A stretch of DNA of 64,000 nucleotides from assembly GCA_024734495.1 (NCBI GenBank), contig JALMQS010000317.1:112175-176174 (forward strand), given 5' to 3'. The translations under genes were made by a program, and so were the position numbers. The notes under the pieces are model-generated. The model was not told where the DNA came from and searched no databases. It worked only from the letters and a program-made list of their open reading frames with translations. The stretch comes from Forficula auricularia (lineage: Eukaryota; Arthropoda; Insecta; Dermaptera; Forficulidae). Positions 30,291 through 41,929 of the stretch are shown one piece after another (position 1 is the stretch's first letter; every line of letters starts with the position of its first letter).

Positions 30291-31376
30291 ATACTAGAGT
30301 AATTTTCTGGAACATTGGCGGATGGAAGCATCGCTCGGTGTTCCAGGTACTTCAAATAAATGACACAATGAAGATCTACATCAATTTGAAGTACGGATGG
30401 TTACGAGAACTTCTGATCTTAGAAGGTAAATAAAAATTCTATTGAATCAAATGCGAAATTCTCTAGATCATTATCTTGATTCTTAGATTGAGTTTGAGTT
30501 TTAATCGACTCCAATGAAAAACATTCAATTATTCAAATCATCTTCAATGAGCGAACAAAGTAAATAAATATTTCGCTCTGTAATGTTGCTTACTTCATTT
30601 CGAGAATCGAGCAATCCAAATATTAATCCACATTAGTTGCAATTTATCGGTTTCGTAACCGAAGATGAAAGTAAAGCCTCTATTCTTCTTTGTAGCACAC
30701 AAGCGATATTGTATCAAGAAAGGACGTTATTAGGAGAGAACTCTCATTAGAGATCCTCTTCTTGTTAATATTGAAAAGAAATTGTGACATTCCAAGGGAA
30801 TTAGCCTATACGATTGAACCATAGTATAAAGCTATATAAATAAATAAATACAATATATTTCATAATTGTTGATCGTTTTTTTTTTATTTCAACTTATATT
30901 GTAATGAGAAATGAACCAAAATATGATGCAAAGGTTTGGCTCTATTTTAAGAATTGGAAGAAAAATTTTTTTTCTTCATTTGGTAATTTCCTCTGAACAT
31001 TTCAAATTTATTTATAATCTCTCTCCCCCCCCCCACTCTCCTCGGTACACCACTGGAATTGTCAAGATCACCCTCCCCTCGTAATAAAATAATTTATAAT
31101 CACCTCCCCCCCTTACCTCCCGTAATGAAATTATTATAATCACAACCCCTTCTATACGTCACTGGTATTTTCAAGATTGAGAACAGGTCAAAATCTTGTT
31201 ATAATCTCGGAATATAATAGTAAATGACTAGCTGCGACTCTCGGCTTCGGCGGGCTTCTTGTTAACCAAGGAACTCCGCCCCCTGGACTCTCTCCTCTGG
31301 GCCATCCTCTTTGACCCCTATCCCAACCCCTAAACCCTCTACCCCCTTTCACCTCCAACCACTCTCCAAACAAAAT
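30291..31376. other. Unclassified, with C-rich tracts
   Basis: A Z-type end (GCATCGCTCGGTGTTCCAGG) is at about 30328. C-rich runs occur at 31020-31100. A GC-rich phrase around 31228-31290 includes TCTCGGCTTCGGCGGGC. No gene was recognised. Confidence 0.35.
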
Positions 31377-31742
31377 TTATAACTTGGAAACAAATCTTAT
31401 TTAATTAACCGACTTCAAAAAAGAAGGAGGTTCTCTATTCGACTGAATTTTTTTTATTTTTATTTCAGATCCTATACGACTATTTTTTTTAATTATTATT
31501 TTCGTATTTATTTTTTTATAACGTTTATAAATATGAACGAATGTGGGCAAATTGGTGTACGAGTAAACAAATATTCACATAATATGTAGACCATTAGAAA
31601 GCTAGAAATGCAAAAACTGGGTGCGGGGTGAGGTGGATGTGGGAGGTGCAGGAGGTGGGGTGCAGTGGTGGAGGCGAAGTGTGTGATTTCGGGAGGGGGG
31701 TCAGGGGTTACCGTACATCGCTCGGTGGCTCCAGGTACTTTT
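31377..31742 (+). repeat. Repeat Z6, 3' part
   Basis: AACTTGGAAACAAATCTTAT, then the empty SINE site CAGATCCTATACGACT, TGGGCAAATTGGTGTACG, the G-rich tract and GCATCGCTCGGTGGCTCC-like end (ACATCGCTCGGTGGCTCCAG). An FB end fragment sits at 31407-31456. Confidence 0.65.
31407..31456 (+). mobile_element. Solo FB outer-end fragment
   Basis: About 50 bp, AACCGACTTCAAAAAAGAAG to GACTGAATTTTTTTT, inserted in Z6. Z1 lacks it at the matching place (TTTAATTTTATGTTT). Only the outer terminus up to the T run is present. Confidence 0.65.
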
Positions 31743-31924
31743 AAATTATTTTTGAATTTCCCCGTATTTATTTAACGCCAAAGCAGTGGCCGTACTCAGA
31801 GAGTCGTCGTCGTCGTCGTTAAGCGCTTTATAATAGTAAAATTTATTTGTTGAGTTTACTTATTAACTTTACATTTCACTAATTGATTCATGCTGATAAA
31901 AGTGAAATATTTGAAGCTTCTCTC

Positions 31925-32021
31925 CCCAGGTAACACACAATATCCTCAGAACTATTCTAAGAAGATTTAAATGTCCTTAGAATATCCTTAGAATATTCTT
32001 AGGATATTGTGGTTACCTGGG
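31925..32021. mobile_element. 95-bp palindromic MITE, copy 1
   Basis: CCCCAGGTAACACACAATAT to ATTGTGGTTACCTGGG, almost wholly self-complementary with AGAATATT words inside. Same element as 39526-39621 and 54334-54428. Confidence 0.8.
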
Positions 32022-32024
32022 TCT

Positions 32025-33000
32025 ATAACTCCACTATAGAACTATATGTTAAAGTTATAACCTGGTGGTACAGAGGCAGATATAAGGTATAAGTTGTCCA
32101 CTAAATGTAAAATCGTATCTTTTTCCCTCCTTCCTGTCTGTTTTACTGTTAAATTTCTCTCCATGATGGATGTCGATGTCTTTATTTGGCGAATCAAATA
32201 AAAATTCTTCATTAGTGCGTTTGCATTTTTTCATATCCCTTCGGCTAAAATGCATTTCTTTTTTTGAATTATTAACTTAACGGATATTTGAGAATTCTGA
32301 TTTCGAATTTTTTTAATAATATTTCAATTTTTTTTTTTTATGATTATAATAAATTTAATATGATTATTTTAGATGATCTCTCCCTCAGACAGAGCTATGC
32401 TAGGCTTATGCTTTATACGGTACAATGCGAGCGAGCGGAGGCCTTAATCACCCGGAGAAGGAAAGATTAATCTTGTCAAATATTATATAATTTATGACAT
32501 GAACATATTAGATTTTTTTGTCAAATAAAGTCCAGTAAAATTAAATTGCATTAATTGAATTAAAGTTTAATGCATTTTATAAAGTAGTTTTTTTTATTAT
32601 GCATTTAAAAGAGGATAGAAGTAATTTAAAAAATCCTAGATCATAATAATTAGCAACATATTTTGCATTGTAAAGTCCACTAGGTTTTTTTTCCAATTTA
32701 AGATAAATCTTTAATTTTTAATAATATAGTCTTTAATTGTATACATTTATTGCAGTCATAAATTTTTTAACGCCGATTTTACTCAATTTCTTATTTTTAA
32801 TTCAATTCAAATGATCTACAAAAAGTCAATTCCGTCCCCTGTCCAAATTGGTTGTGTCGATATTTCATTGGGCCCTCCTCGTAAATTCAATAAATGTAGA
32901 GTCTTCAAATTGATAAATTTTCTGTAAATTTCTTTTCCAAAAAGTCAAAAATTATAACCTTCAGAAATACAAGGGGTCCATATATCCACTTTTGCTTCTA
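32025..33000. other. AT-rich region, nothing recognised
   Basis: A short frame at 32288-32470 and one on the minus strand at 32055-32255 show no family features. Confidence 0.35.
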
Positions 33001-33004
33001 TATA

Positions 33005-33724
33005 TAATTTAATAGCACCAGGAGCCACCGAGCGATGGATGATAACCAACCCCCCCCTACCCCAACACCGCACCCCACCTCGCCTCCGAATCCCCACAAC
33101 TGCACCCCGCACCCAGTTTTTGCATTTCTAGCTTTCTAGTGGTCCCCAGATTATGTGTATATAGCTATATAAATAAATTCCGTATAATTATTTTTTTTTA
33201 TTTAATAAAAATTTATCGAGTTTTTCAATCAATTAAATAAATAATAAATAATATTTTAATTGAAGCAATTTTTTACATGAAATAATGTATATATTGTATT
33301 TGAGGCTTCGATTTCGGAGATTACTTCCCTCACCATCGACTGTACTTGATCTTCTTGATCTTGCGATAATATTTTTAGTCCGTGTTTTTTAATAAGAGGA
33401 ATTTTAATCAATTAAATTTGCAAATTCTAATATATAACAATATTTGGTATAAAGGATTAGTGGGTTTTAAAATTAAAAAACCAATTAATAAATAAAAGAT
33501 AATTAAAAAAAATGTAAACAAACTTTTTTATTGAGATTTTCATCTCTCAATAATTACTTTAATTAAGAAAAGATCAATTAAGATGAAATTTGTCGAGGTC
33601 CAGACCTAGCCAGATCGTTTTCTCATCCTCAAAACTTGTTAAAATACAACTAAGTTAAAAATAAATATATAAACAAACAAACCAACAATTTTTGCTCGTT
33701 TAATAATAAGATTAATAGATATAT
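33005..33724 (-). repeat. Repeat Z3
   Basis: Minus copy of Z. It starts at the AAACGAGCAAAAATTGTTGG side (33.70 kb), carries CCCACTAATCC, and ends at the CACCGAGCGATGG hairpin side (33.01 kb). At 33290-33410 a minus-strand open stretch reads KKHGLKILSQDQEDQV and then QSMVREVISEIEAS. The matching stretch in Z1 (6180-6300) is frameshifted. Confidence 0.6.
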
Positions 33725-34245
33725 GGTAGTTAGAGTTTATTGAATTTTTTGACATTTTGATAAGGTTGTATATTCCGTTATTTTGTTCTTTGATGATTAA
33801 TCTTCTCCTTAATAGTGAAAATATACGTTATTTTAAAATGCAAAAGTAAATGAAAAATAAAAAATTTATGATATTTTCAAATTATAGAGAATTTATTAGC
33901 AATGGAGAAATCATATATCACATATAACAGGTTTGTGAAACCAAAGGGGCCTTAATTCATAAATCATAATAAATATAAGGATTAACAAAAATATTAGAAT
34001 ATTCCAAAGATTTGCAAAGTGAATGAAAATATAAATCGAGAATCTCTGGAATGGAATTGAAGTCGAAAAATATTTTCAAGCCTAGGCAATGACAAGTATT
34101 GACAGTAATTTGAGGGGATTTTCTCCATAGGTGGTCCTAGAATGGTTTTTCCTTTCTCTTATTGGAAACGAATTGGTTCAAAAAAATCAAGGAAAAAAAC
34201 TAAAAGCTTAGAAGTGCATCTAGACGTCAGTATCGATACAGTACC
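33725..34245. other. AT-rich spacer, nothing recognised
   Basis: No open frame of note. Confidence 0.35.
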
Positions 34246-34248
34246 CAG

Positions 34249-34985
34249 AGCTGGGCACAACATCGTTAATTCATTAATCGTTAACAAATTGCTTAACGAT
34301 TTAACTTTTAAGTTAAACTAAAAAAATGTTAACGGTTTTCTTAACTTTCGTTGAATTGAACTTCCGTTATCTTTAGTTGTTGCCGCGATCAAACTGCAAG
34401 TTATTTTATCTTTGGTGCATTGTTGTACCCCTTTGGCCAATGTACTATTAAATGGAATAAAAATAAGCTGACGTGTTCTGATGTGGCCACCCACTTGACT
34501 TTACCATACAACCTGGCCCCTAAAATTATTTATAATCATGTAGGAGGAGGGGGGGGAGTAGTTTTTGCATTTTTATATTTCTGCTGTCTCACTGATTATG
34601 TATACAAAATTTGGTTGAGTTTGGTACAAGAGCCTATATTTTGATTTTTTGACCATACCCCCCCCCATTTTGGGCGCTTAGTTTTTGCATTTTTAGACTT
34701 CTATACATAATTATACATAATACATAATTCTATACATAATTTAACTAAATTATTTGTTTTATTTACCACTGTACCAAAGCAAAGCCTCATCTATTATCTT
34801 TAATGTACATATAGGTAATGCTTAAACATCAGTACAACTTTTAGGTGATTAACTTTTAACGGATAACTTTAACTTGCGTTAAATTTGTGAAAAGTCAACG
34901 CTTTAACGATTATCGAAGTTAACTTTTTTAATAGCGGATTAACGATTAAAGAAGTTAACTTTCGAATTAACTGTACCCAGCACTC
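34249..34985. mobile_element. Candidate hAT-like MITE with F2 inside
   Basis: CAGAGCTGGGCACAACATCG at the left and TAACTGTACCCAGCACTC at the right are imperfect inverted ends. Both sides are filled with GTTAAC and TTAACG words. F2 units (34470-34745) sit inside. CAG-GCTGGG ends suggest hAT, but no clean 8-bp duplication was found. Confidence 0.45.
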
Positions 34986-35144
34986 TCGATTCTTGATACC
35001 AATATATTTTATCCATTACATTAAACATAACAAAAGTCATGATGAATGGAGAGAATTAAGAAGACTTAATTTAATGTCTCAAAAATCACGAAACAGAGGA
35101 AACAAAACCACCGCCATCTACTGTATCAGAAAAATAAAATGTAG

Positions 35145-35960
35145 GAGCACCTTCATCGATTCCGCGAGATTTCAGCACCCGACAAAATAGTCCCGACAAA
35201 ACATCCCCCGACAAAATATCCCCCCCGACAAAATTTCCCATGACAAAATATCCCCCCGACAAAATTTCCCACGACAAAATATCTCATGACAAAATAACCC
35301 TTCCCCGCGTGATTCTTATGAGTAATGCAAATCGACTCCGGTTCGGTTAATATATATTCAGTTCGGCTCGGTTGGGTTCGTATAGCTCCTTTTCGGGCTG
35401 GTTTTTAGACGGTTCGGTTGGCGTCAGCCAACCGAGCCCAACTGAATATATATTAACCGAACCTCCGAAAGTTTAGTCCGGGTGGGGTGTGTTTCGGGCT
35501 CCCATTTTTTTTCTAATCAAACACACATTGAAAGCCAATCGTCGGGCGGGGGGTGTTTGGGGCGCTATATTTTCGCCCAATACTATAATAATAATTAATA
35601 ACGATAATGATTAATAACACTTTTAACAAACAATCAATAATTGTGTAATGTAAACATAGACGATAAATAAGTAAATATAGATGATAAATACTATATTATA
35701 GATAGTACAAATAATAAATTGTTAGCTAGAAAATTTAACCACAGACAGCAGCACTTTCAAACGGCTAATTAGCCGCCAAAATATGAAAGTCTGTTTATAT
35801 TATTCAAAACTATGATTAAAAGCTTCTCACTTAATCTCTTTTGTATTCTCCCTTATACTAGGGAATATTTTGTCTAGAAGATATTTTGTCCTTTGTATAT
35901 TTTGTCGGGGGATGTTTTGTCGGGGATATTTTGTCGGGGCTGAGCTGTCGCCGTACCCCT
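35145..35960. mobile_element. Element with minisatellite inverted ends
   Basis: The left end (about 35172-35310) is a run of units like CCCCGACAAAATAT, TCCCGACAAAACAT and CATGACAAAATAT. The right end (about 35862-35945) has the same units inverted (ATATTTTGTCGGGG). The outer words CAGCACCCGACAAAATA and GGGGCTGAGCTGTCG match as inverted ends. The 550-bp interior includes a 34-bp foldback at 35339-35373 / 35427-35462. No open frame was recognised. Confidence 0.65.
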
Positions 35961-36084
35961 TCATCCCATCTTGGCGATATTTCTGTGGGCAATATGATAA
36001 TGATTAGTAATGGAAAAGAAATAAGTGTATTGTTATAGCAATGGTTTTGAAAATCATTACTGCAAACGAACTCTTATCGATAAA

Positions 36085-36825
36085 ATAGTTTTGGGATTCT
36101 ATATCTCTATGTTCAACGACCTCCAGATTAAACGGTTGAACTGATTGATTTGAAATTTGAAATATAAACTCCTGAGGGGACAGGTAAACGGTGTGATTAT
36201 TAAAAGGTGAACTTTTAGTCACTTAATTAAGCATTATCGGTTGACGCTCTTTTTTCATCCAAAAACATTTAAGGCAAAATGTACAACTAATCAAAAGTAG
36301 ATAAATGTGATATAATATACAATTAATATTCATCTCATGCTACACAACGTTTCGATCTCTACCTGTATCATTAATTTATTTTCTTTCTTATTTTCTAGTT
36401 GCGGTGTATGGTAAACTCCCAAGGGCAAGATTTGCAGGCAGCCATCGAAGGTAAATTAATTTTATTATATATTTATTTAATTATATATATATTAATTACC
36501 CATGTTTTAACCATTTTCATTTTTTCTTGTAGTTCATGACTAACTGCATAAAATAATGTAGAATACAAACCATTGAGTGTGTGCTTTTCAAAAGTTGACT
36601 TTGAGTTTTGTATAGGTAGGTACTATTTTTAAAATTAATGTTCACAAATTGCTCAGCTGATTTATTTTCTCAATTGAAATATATATAATCAATATAATAG
36701 TTTTAGGATTCTATATCTCTATGTTCACCGACCTCCAGGTTAAACAGCTTAACCGATTGACTTGAAATTTGAAACATATACTCCTGAGGGGTCAAGTAAG
36801 TGGTGTGATTCATAAAAAGTGAACT
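36085..36825 (+). repeat. 140-bp direct repeat pair
   Basis: Positions 36085-36215 and 36697-36825 share GGATTCTATATCTCTATGTT, CGACCTCCAG and CTCCTGAGGGG words, in direct orientation 610 bp apart. The exon candidate lies between them. Confidence 0.65.
36399..36450 (+). other. Candidate host-gene exon, 52 nt
   Basis: A pyrimidine-rich stretch and AG at 36397-36398 precede it, and GTAAAT follows at 36451. Two of three frames are open (for instance RCMVNSQGQDLQAAIE). Its composition is GC richer than the DNA around it. The protein is not recognised. The splice signals are the main support, so this is tentative. Confidence 0.3.
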
Positions 36826-37439
36826 TCTCTGGTATCCAAGTTTTTTTCTGAACTCGATCTACTTTATCTTCGTAACCCTCATATTTGAAAATCAGTGATT
36901 TCAACATGTTGTCAAATAGAGAGAAGAAAAATAAATATAATTCTAGACCGGTGCTCTATGATCTGTCATGAATGTAATCAACTACTAATTCACATCAGAA
37001 GAAGAAAGTAATGTTAATATTTAAACACCAAAGTGTCTAGTTAGATAATTAATTGATTCTATTAAAAATATCATCTTCCGGCAACTATTTCTGGAGCCGC
37101 TATCCTGTTGATTGATGTTGCAATTCCCATTAGAAAATCCTTTGACTTGATTAATTCGCATTACATTAATCAAATAGCTAGGTAGGTAAATTGTGGTTAT
37201 TTTATAAAAAATAAACTCATGTAGCCATCCACATGACTTTTCTATACATCTGGCTCCTTTCTTATATTTAATATTTAATCAATCAATTTATAATTATTTA
37301 CCAAAGAAGCATAATTAAATCTAATTAATTAATTGTTTAATCATTAATTTGTTTTGTTTACAATATTTTATTGATTATTTATTTACATTGTTAAAAAAGT
37401 AAATAAAGCTAAATCCCACACCTCGCACTCATCCAGAGG

Positions 37440-38400
37440 GAAAAATCCAGCAGAGATGTTAATTGGGAGACGCCTACCAAATTTGATTGACAATATAAAA
37501 ACTAAAGCTCGAAGAAGTCTTAAAGGAAAATTTAAAAGTTCAAGATGAACGTCATTTTAAACAAGGGGATAAGGGTGTAAGGCACGAAAATAGATAAAAA
37601 ATAGAGCCCTGCAATAGTTGTAGAACAACTAATAGACATATAAAAACATCGGAAGAGTACAACAAATGGGGCCTAACTACTATATAAACACCCTAAAGAC
37701 AGAATACATGATAGCAGGATACGAAAATGACAAAAGTGACCTGGATCTTGAAAATGAAGTCATAAAATACTCACCATCATTTAAATATATGGGAGTAACA
37801 CTTTCCTCAAGTGGTAGAAGTAGTGAAGATATATAAAACTTGATAGGGCAGGGGAAAAAAGCGATTCGTCAGTTAAACCCACTACTATGGAGCAAAAACA
37901 TCAATCGATCAACAAAGGCCAGGGTCTACAACTATAGTTCAGAGCATCACAACATATGGCTCTGAAACATGGGAACTAAGGAAAAAGGACTAAAGAAGAT
38001 TACTATCCCTTGAAATGGATTTCTGGAGAAGAAGTGCAAGAGTCTCTAAACTGTACCACATCGGAAACGGAAGGATTCGTGAGATCATGAAGGTGGACCA
38101 AGATATAATAACGACCATTGAAAAAAAGAGACTAGTATGGTATGGTCATGTCCAACGAATGGGTGAAGACAGGTGCCCAAAGAAGGTTCTGAATTGGGTC
38201 CCCCTGAACGTCTAAAAAGAGGGAGACCACCAAAAAGCAGGAAGGCCGAAATCCGTCAGAAGATGGAGGATAGAGGACTAAAGGATGAAGACTGGCAGGA
38301 CAGAGAATATTGGCGATTGAGATGCGAAAAGCGGTAAACGACGTAGAACTTCGCATATTATGTTTATAAAAACATCGGATGGAATAATAAAATGAAGACA
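37440..38400 (+). pseudogene. Decayed LINE reverse transcriptase end
   Basis: Frame pieces from a non-LTR RT C-terminal half: KTEYMIAGYENDKSD, YSPSFKYMGVTLSSSGRSSE, ITTYGSETWELRKKD, LEMDFWRRSARVSKL (38009-38060), VWYGHVQRMGEDRCPKKVL and KRGRPPKSRKAEI. Several stops and shifts separate them. This is another LINE family than those at 4 and 9-10.8 kb. It lies between two of the 170-bp direct repeats. Confidence 0.65.
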
Positions 38401-39525
38401 TCACGTGGACCAACTAAGAAGACAGCATGGAAACAAGTGAAATAAATACAGCTCCAACTATCCCAACACCTTCACAAACTTAAACACAGTTCAAGAGAAC
38501 GCATAATTCCTAAATACCTATTAGAAGACTATGTCCTATACAATGAAATAGGGAAGTAATTAATTAAATCTAATTAATTAATTGTTTAATCATTAATTTG
38601 TTTTGTTTACAATAGTTTATTGATTATTTATTTGCATTGTTGAAAAAGTAAATAAAACTACTTTAGTTTATTTTAGCTCTACTTTATTTTACTATAGTCC
38701 AGTCAAGGAACGCTCAAAAACAGGGCATAAAAAACATTGAAGTGTGTAGAACTTTTTTCTTACGGAATGTGTTTGCGGTATTTAGGAGGTAAAAATACTC
38801 TTAGTAACCGGGCTTAGGGGTGGGAGGCGGGCGGAATTATCCCGTTTTTTTGTTTTTCTTTTATATCTCAAAAACGGTGGGTCTTATGGAAAGAATTACT
38901 CTTAGCAATATAAAAGGTTATAAAATTATTTGTTACAAGATTGTTTCTATTTAATTTTTGTCTATTCCTTATGGTTTTTAAGATATTTGCACTCGAATAT
39001 CGTGAATGTATGGAAAAAGGAATTTTACAGTAAAAGTCCTCTGAAAAGAGGATGTAGAGCATTCACTTTTCTATAAGATGAAATATACATTTACTATTTA
39101 TCTTAAAACCGTCTAGAGTTATAGCAATTTGAAAGTTTCAGGTCGATTTATACATTTTGTTAGAAAATCCTACAATGCAGATAATTTGTTTTGTTTACAA
39201 TATTTTATTGATTATTTATTTGTATTGTTGAAAAAGTAAATAAAGCTAAATCTACTGGTTTATTTTAGCTCTTCTTTATTTTACTATACTATGATAACTT
39301 TATAACATAATTCCCGAATTCCTAAATACCTATTAGAGGACCATGTCCTATACATTTAAATAAGGGAAGTAATGAAACATAATTAAATCTAATGAATTTT
39401 AATTGTTTAATCATTAATTTGTTTTGTTTACATTAATTTATTGATTATTTATTTCTATTGTTGAAAAAGTAAATAAAACTTAATCTACTAATTTATTTTA
39501 GATCTTCTTTATTTTACTATACTAT

Positions 39526-39621
39526 CCCAGGTAACCACAATATCCTAAGAATATTCTAAGGATATTCTAAGGACATTTAAATCTTCTTAGAATATTCTGA
39601 GGATATTGTGTGTTACCTGGG
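39526..39621. mobile_element. 95-bp palindromic MITE, copy 2
   Basis: CCCAGGTAACCACAATATCC to GTGTGTTACCTGGG. It interrupts one of two tandem 530-bp units; the other unit lacks it, showing that it came later. Confidence 0.8.
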
Positions 39622-40636
39622 ATTAGAACACCCCCCCTTAATTTTTTGACCATTGGCAATTAATAATATCTCCTTTTAATTATGAAAGTATTTTATTAGA
39701 AATATCAGCTTTCTTTGGTTTTTGTTAGACAATTTTATTATCTTAAGATATTTTTGAACCCCCCACACTCTCTTTTGGGTCACTATTAATTTCACACAGT
39801 GAGTCATTTTCAAAAGGTCGTATAGGGTGTTGTGCTCGGCAAATTAGTCCGCGGGTTATAGTAGAATTTAACCACCCATGGTTTATTAAAAAAAAATGAA
39901 TTAAATTAGTCGCCAACTTTGGTTCATCTATTAAAATAAAAGACATTTCTTCTGAAATTAAACTTAGGTAACTAAGTCCTAAACACTGAAATAGTGGAAG
40001 TAATTAACCATAATTAAATCTAATTAATTAAAATTATTTAATCATTAATTTGTTTTGTTTACAATTATTTATTGATTATTTATTTACATTGTTGAAAAAG
40101 TAAATAAAGCTAAATCTACACGTTTATTTTAGCTCTTCTATATTTTACTATACTATTATAGTCACCCTTTAATTTTAAAGGTTTGGAAAGTAATAATATC
40201 TCCTTTTAATTATGACTAACTATTTTATTAGAAATATCAGCTTTCTTCGGTTTTTGTTATAAAATTTTATTATTTTAAGCTATTTTTGAATCCCCACACA
40301 CTCCCTTTTGGGTCACTATCAATTTAACACAGTGAGTCATTTTCATAAGGTCATACGTGGCCAAATTAGGCCGCGGACTATAGAAGAATTTAACCCTCCT
40401 TGGTTGATTAAAATACATGAATTAAATTAGACGATTGTCAACTTTGCTTCAGCTATTAAAATAAAAGACATTTCTTTTGAAATTAAACTTAGGTAAATCT
40501 GATACATTGGAGGGGGAGATTCTGGTGCCCCTTATCGACTGGACTAACTTTCTGCCTTTCAAACAAATTAGTAACTATTGTCATTGGGAAAGTCCTAAAA
40601 TCAAATTCAATCATTTTGAAATTACTTAATTAATAA

Positions 40637-40853
40637 AGTAAAGGGTGTGTAGTTTCACAATGAATGAAATAAAACTCAAAGAGGTTTATAGAAACTCAAT
40701 ATATTTCGGATTATTAGTCCATCATCAAACTGTTTGTAATCTGTAAATTCCTGATGATGGACTAATAATCCGAAATATATTGAGTTTCCATATACCTCTT
40801 TGAGTTTTATTTCATTCACTGTGAAACTACACTCCCTTTACTTTGTAGCGGCT
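40637..40853. repeat. Penelope-type inverted repeat
   Basis: About 95 bp at 40640-40736 returns inverted at 40752-40853 around 15-20 bp. Shared words: GTAGTTTCAC, AACTCAAAGAGGT, ACTCAATATATTTCGGATTA. A hammerhead-like core lies in the right arm. In the left arm its first base is changed (TTGATGA). Confidence 0.75.
40751..40781 (+). ncRNA. Hammerhead-like core motif
   Basis: CTGATGA (40751-40757), T, GGA (40759-40761) pairing with TCC (40769-40771) around CTAATAA, then GAAA (40772-40775) and TATATTG. After GAA the word ATATAT is self-complementary. Stem II is short. Confidence 0.5.
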
Positions 40854-40854
40854 C

Positions 40855-41170
40855 GCTGTTGCTCTGGCTACGAGCTTTTAGACACGGCCGCTAGATGACT
40901 CAGTCAGATCGTTGCGACACTTTTGCATGGCTGATAATATTTCAGTCATGTTATAAGTGAAGCAATTCGATCTCGACTGACAAATCGAGGAGGGGCCATC
41001 CACCAACTAGTAGCCCCTCACCCGCTAATTAAGCGGGTGGCGCCCAGCCCGGCTTTTTATCAGGGATGAACATCGCCCTGCAAAATCATTGTTAGGACCC
41101 CACCAACTAGGTGGGGGGCGCGGACACGCACCACAACGCACTCAACCGAGGCCCTAACAACTTTATTAAT
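40855..41170. other. GC-rich palindromic segment, unclassified
   Basis: Palindromes CACCCGCTAATTAAGCGGGTG-like (about 41019-41039) and CCCCACCAACTAGGTGGGG (about 41099-41117) stand in a GC-rich stretch unlike the flanks. Class unknown. Confidence 0.4.
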
Positions 41171-41880
41171 TAATATCATGTTTCACCTAAATCCTACACC
41201 ACTTTCTCTAAGTAAAATTGAAATTACTTGATTTTACAATATTTTTGACCTCTTCAGGGGTCGAGTACCCCTAAAAACGACTGGATCCACTTGGTAAAAA
41301 ATATTTAAATTATTCTAAAAAATAAAACACATTTATTTTATAAGTTTATACCATTACCTAACTGATCTAAATGAGTTGCATTCGTGTTACTTGGCAACTT
41401 TTATGAATTCCAAGGCAACAATGTTTCATATAAATTGATTCGAAATGTAACTCTTTAGAATACAAAATGAAATACCTACCTAATCTAATATACATCGTCA
41501 TCTGAATACCGATTATTTTATTTTTTACAGATTCCTCTCATCTAGCAAAAGACAAGTGTATATGTTCTTTATCACTTTTCAAGTATATTTGAACAACAAC
41601 AACATCACAAAAATTCAATTATTTTATTGGATAAAAAGGCAACATCTGTCTACGCGTTCGAATTATTGATTTTTCTTCGTTCAAAATTTCAATATACTAA
41701 GAATAATTTGCTTTTTTTGTTTCTTTAATTTCAATACTTCATTATTGAAAACAGGGCTGTGGAGTTGGAGTCGGGAGGAATATTTGACTGGAGGGGCCGG
41801 AGTGGGGAAAATGTGTCGACGTCGAATCCGGCTCTGAGAAAAAGTTTTCTGTTTGTTCTGTGTTGAAATTGGAAAATAAA
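41171..41880. other. AT-rich spacer, nothing recognised
   Basis: No open frame of note. Confidence 0.35.
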
Positions 41881-41929
41881 ATAATATGTAATAATGTAAT
41901 TAAATGGTTCTAGCTTTAATTCACATTTA

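Larger units (their letters stand above)
37308..40500. repeat. Cluster of 170-bp direct repeats
   Basis: The words AATCATTAATTTGTTTTG, TTATTGATTATTTATTT and GTTGAAAAAGTAAATAAA recur at about 37308-37415, 38515-38700, 39180-39295, 39325-39525 and 39960-40155, all in one direction. The last two are each followed by a matching 345-bp segment (39625-39965 and 40150-40495) with CCCTTTTGGGTCACTAT-type words, so the unit there is about 530 bp in tandem. They could be worn LTRs or a tandem duplication. Confidence 0.6.

Noticed and set aside
36330..36375. Hammerhead-like GATCGAAACGTTGTG on minus strand
   Set aside because: The upstream word is TTAATGA instead of CTGANGA and the intervening bases do not form a proper stem II.
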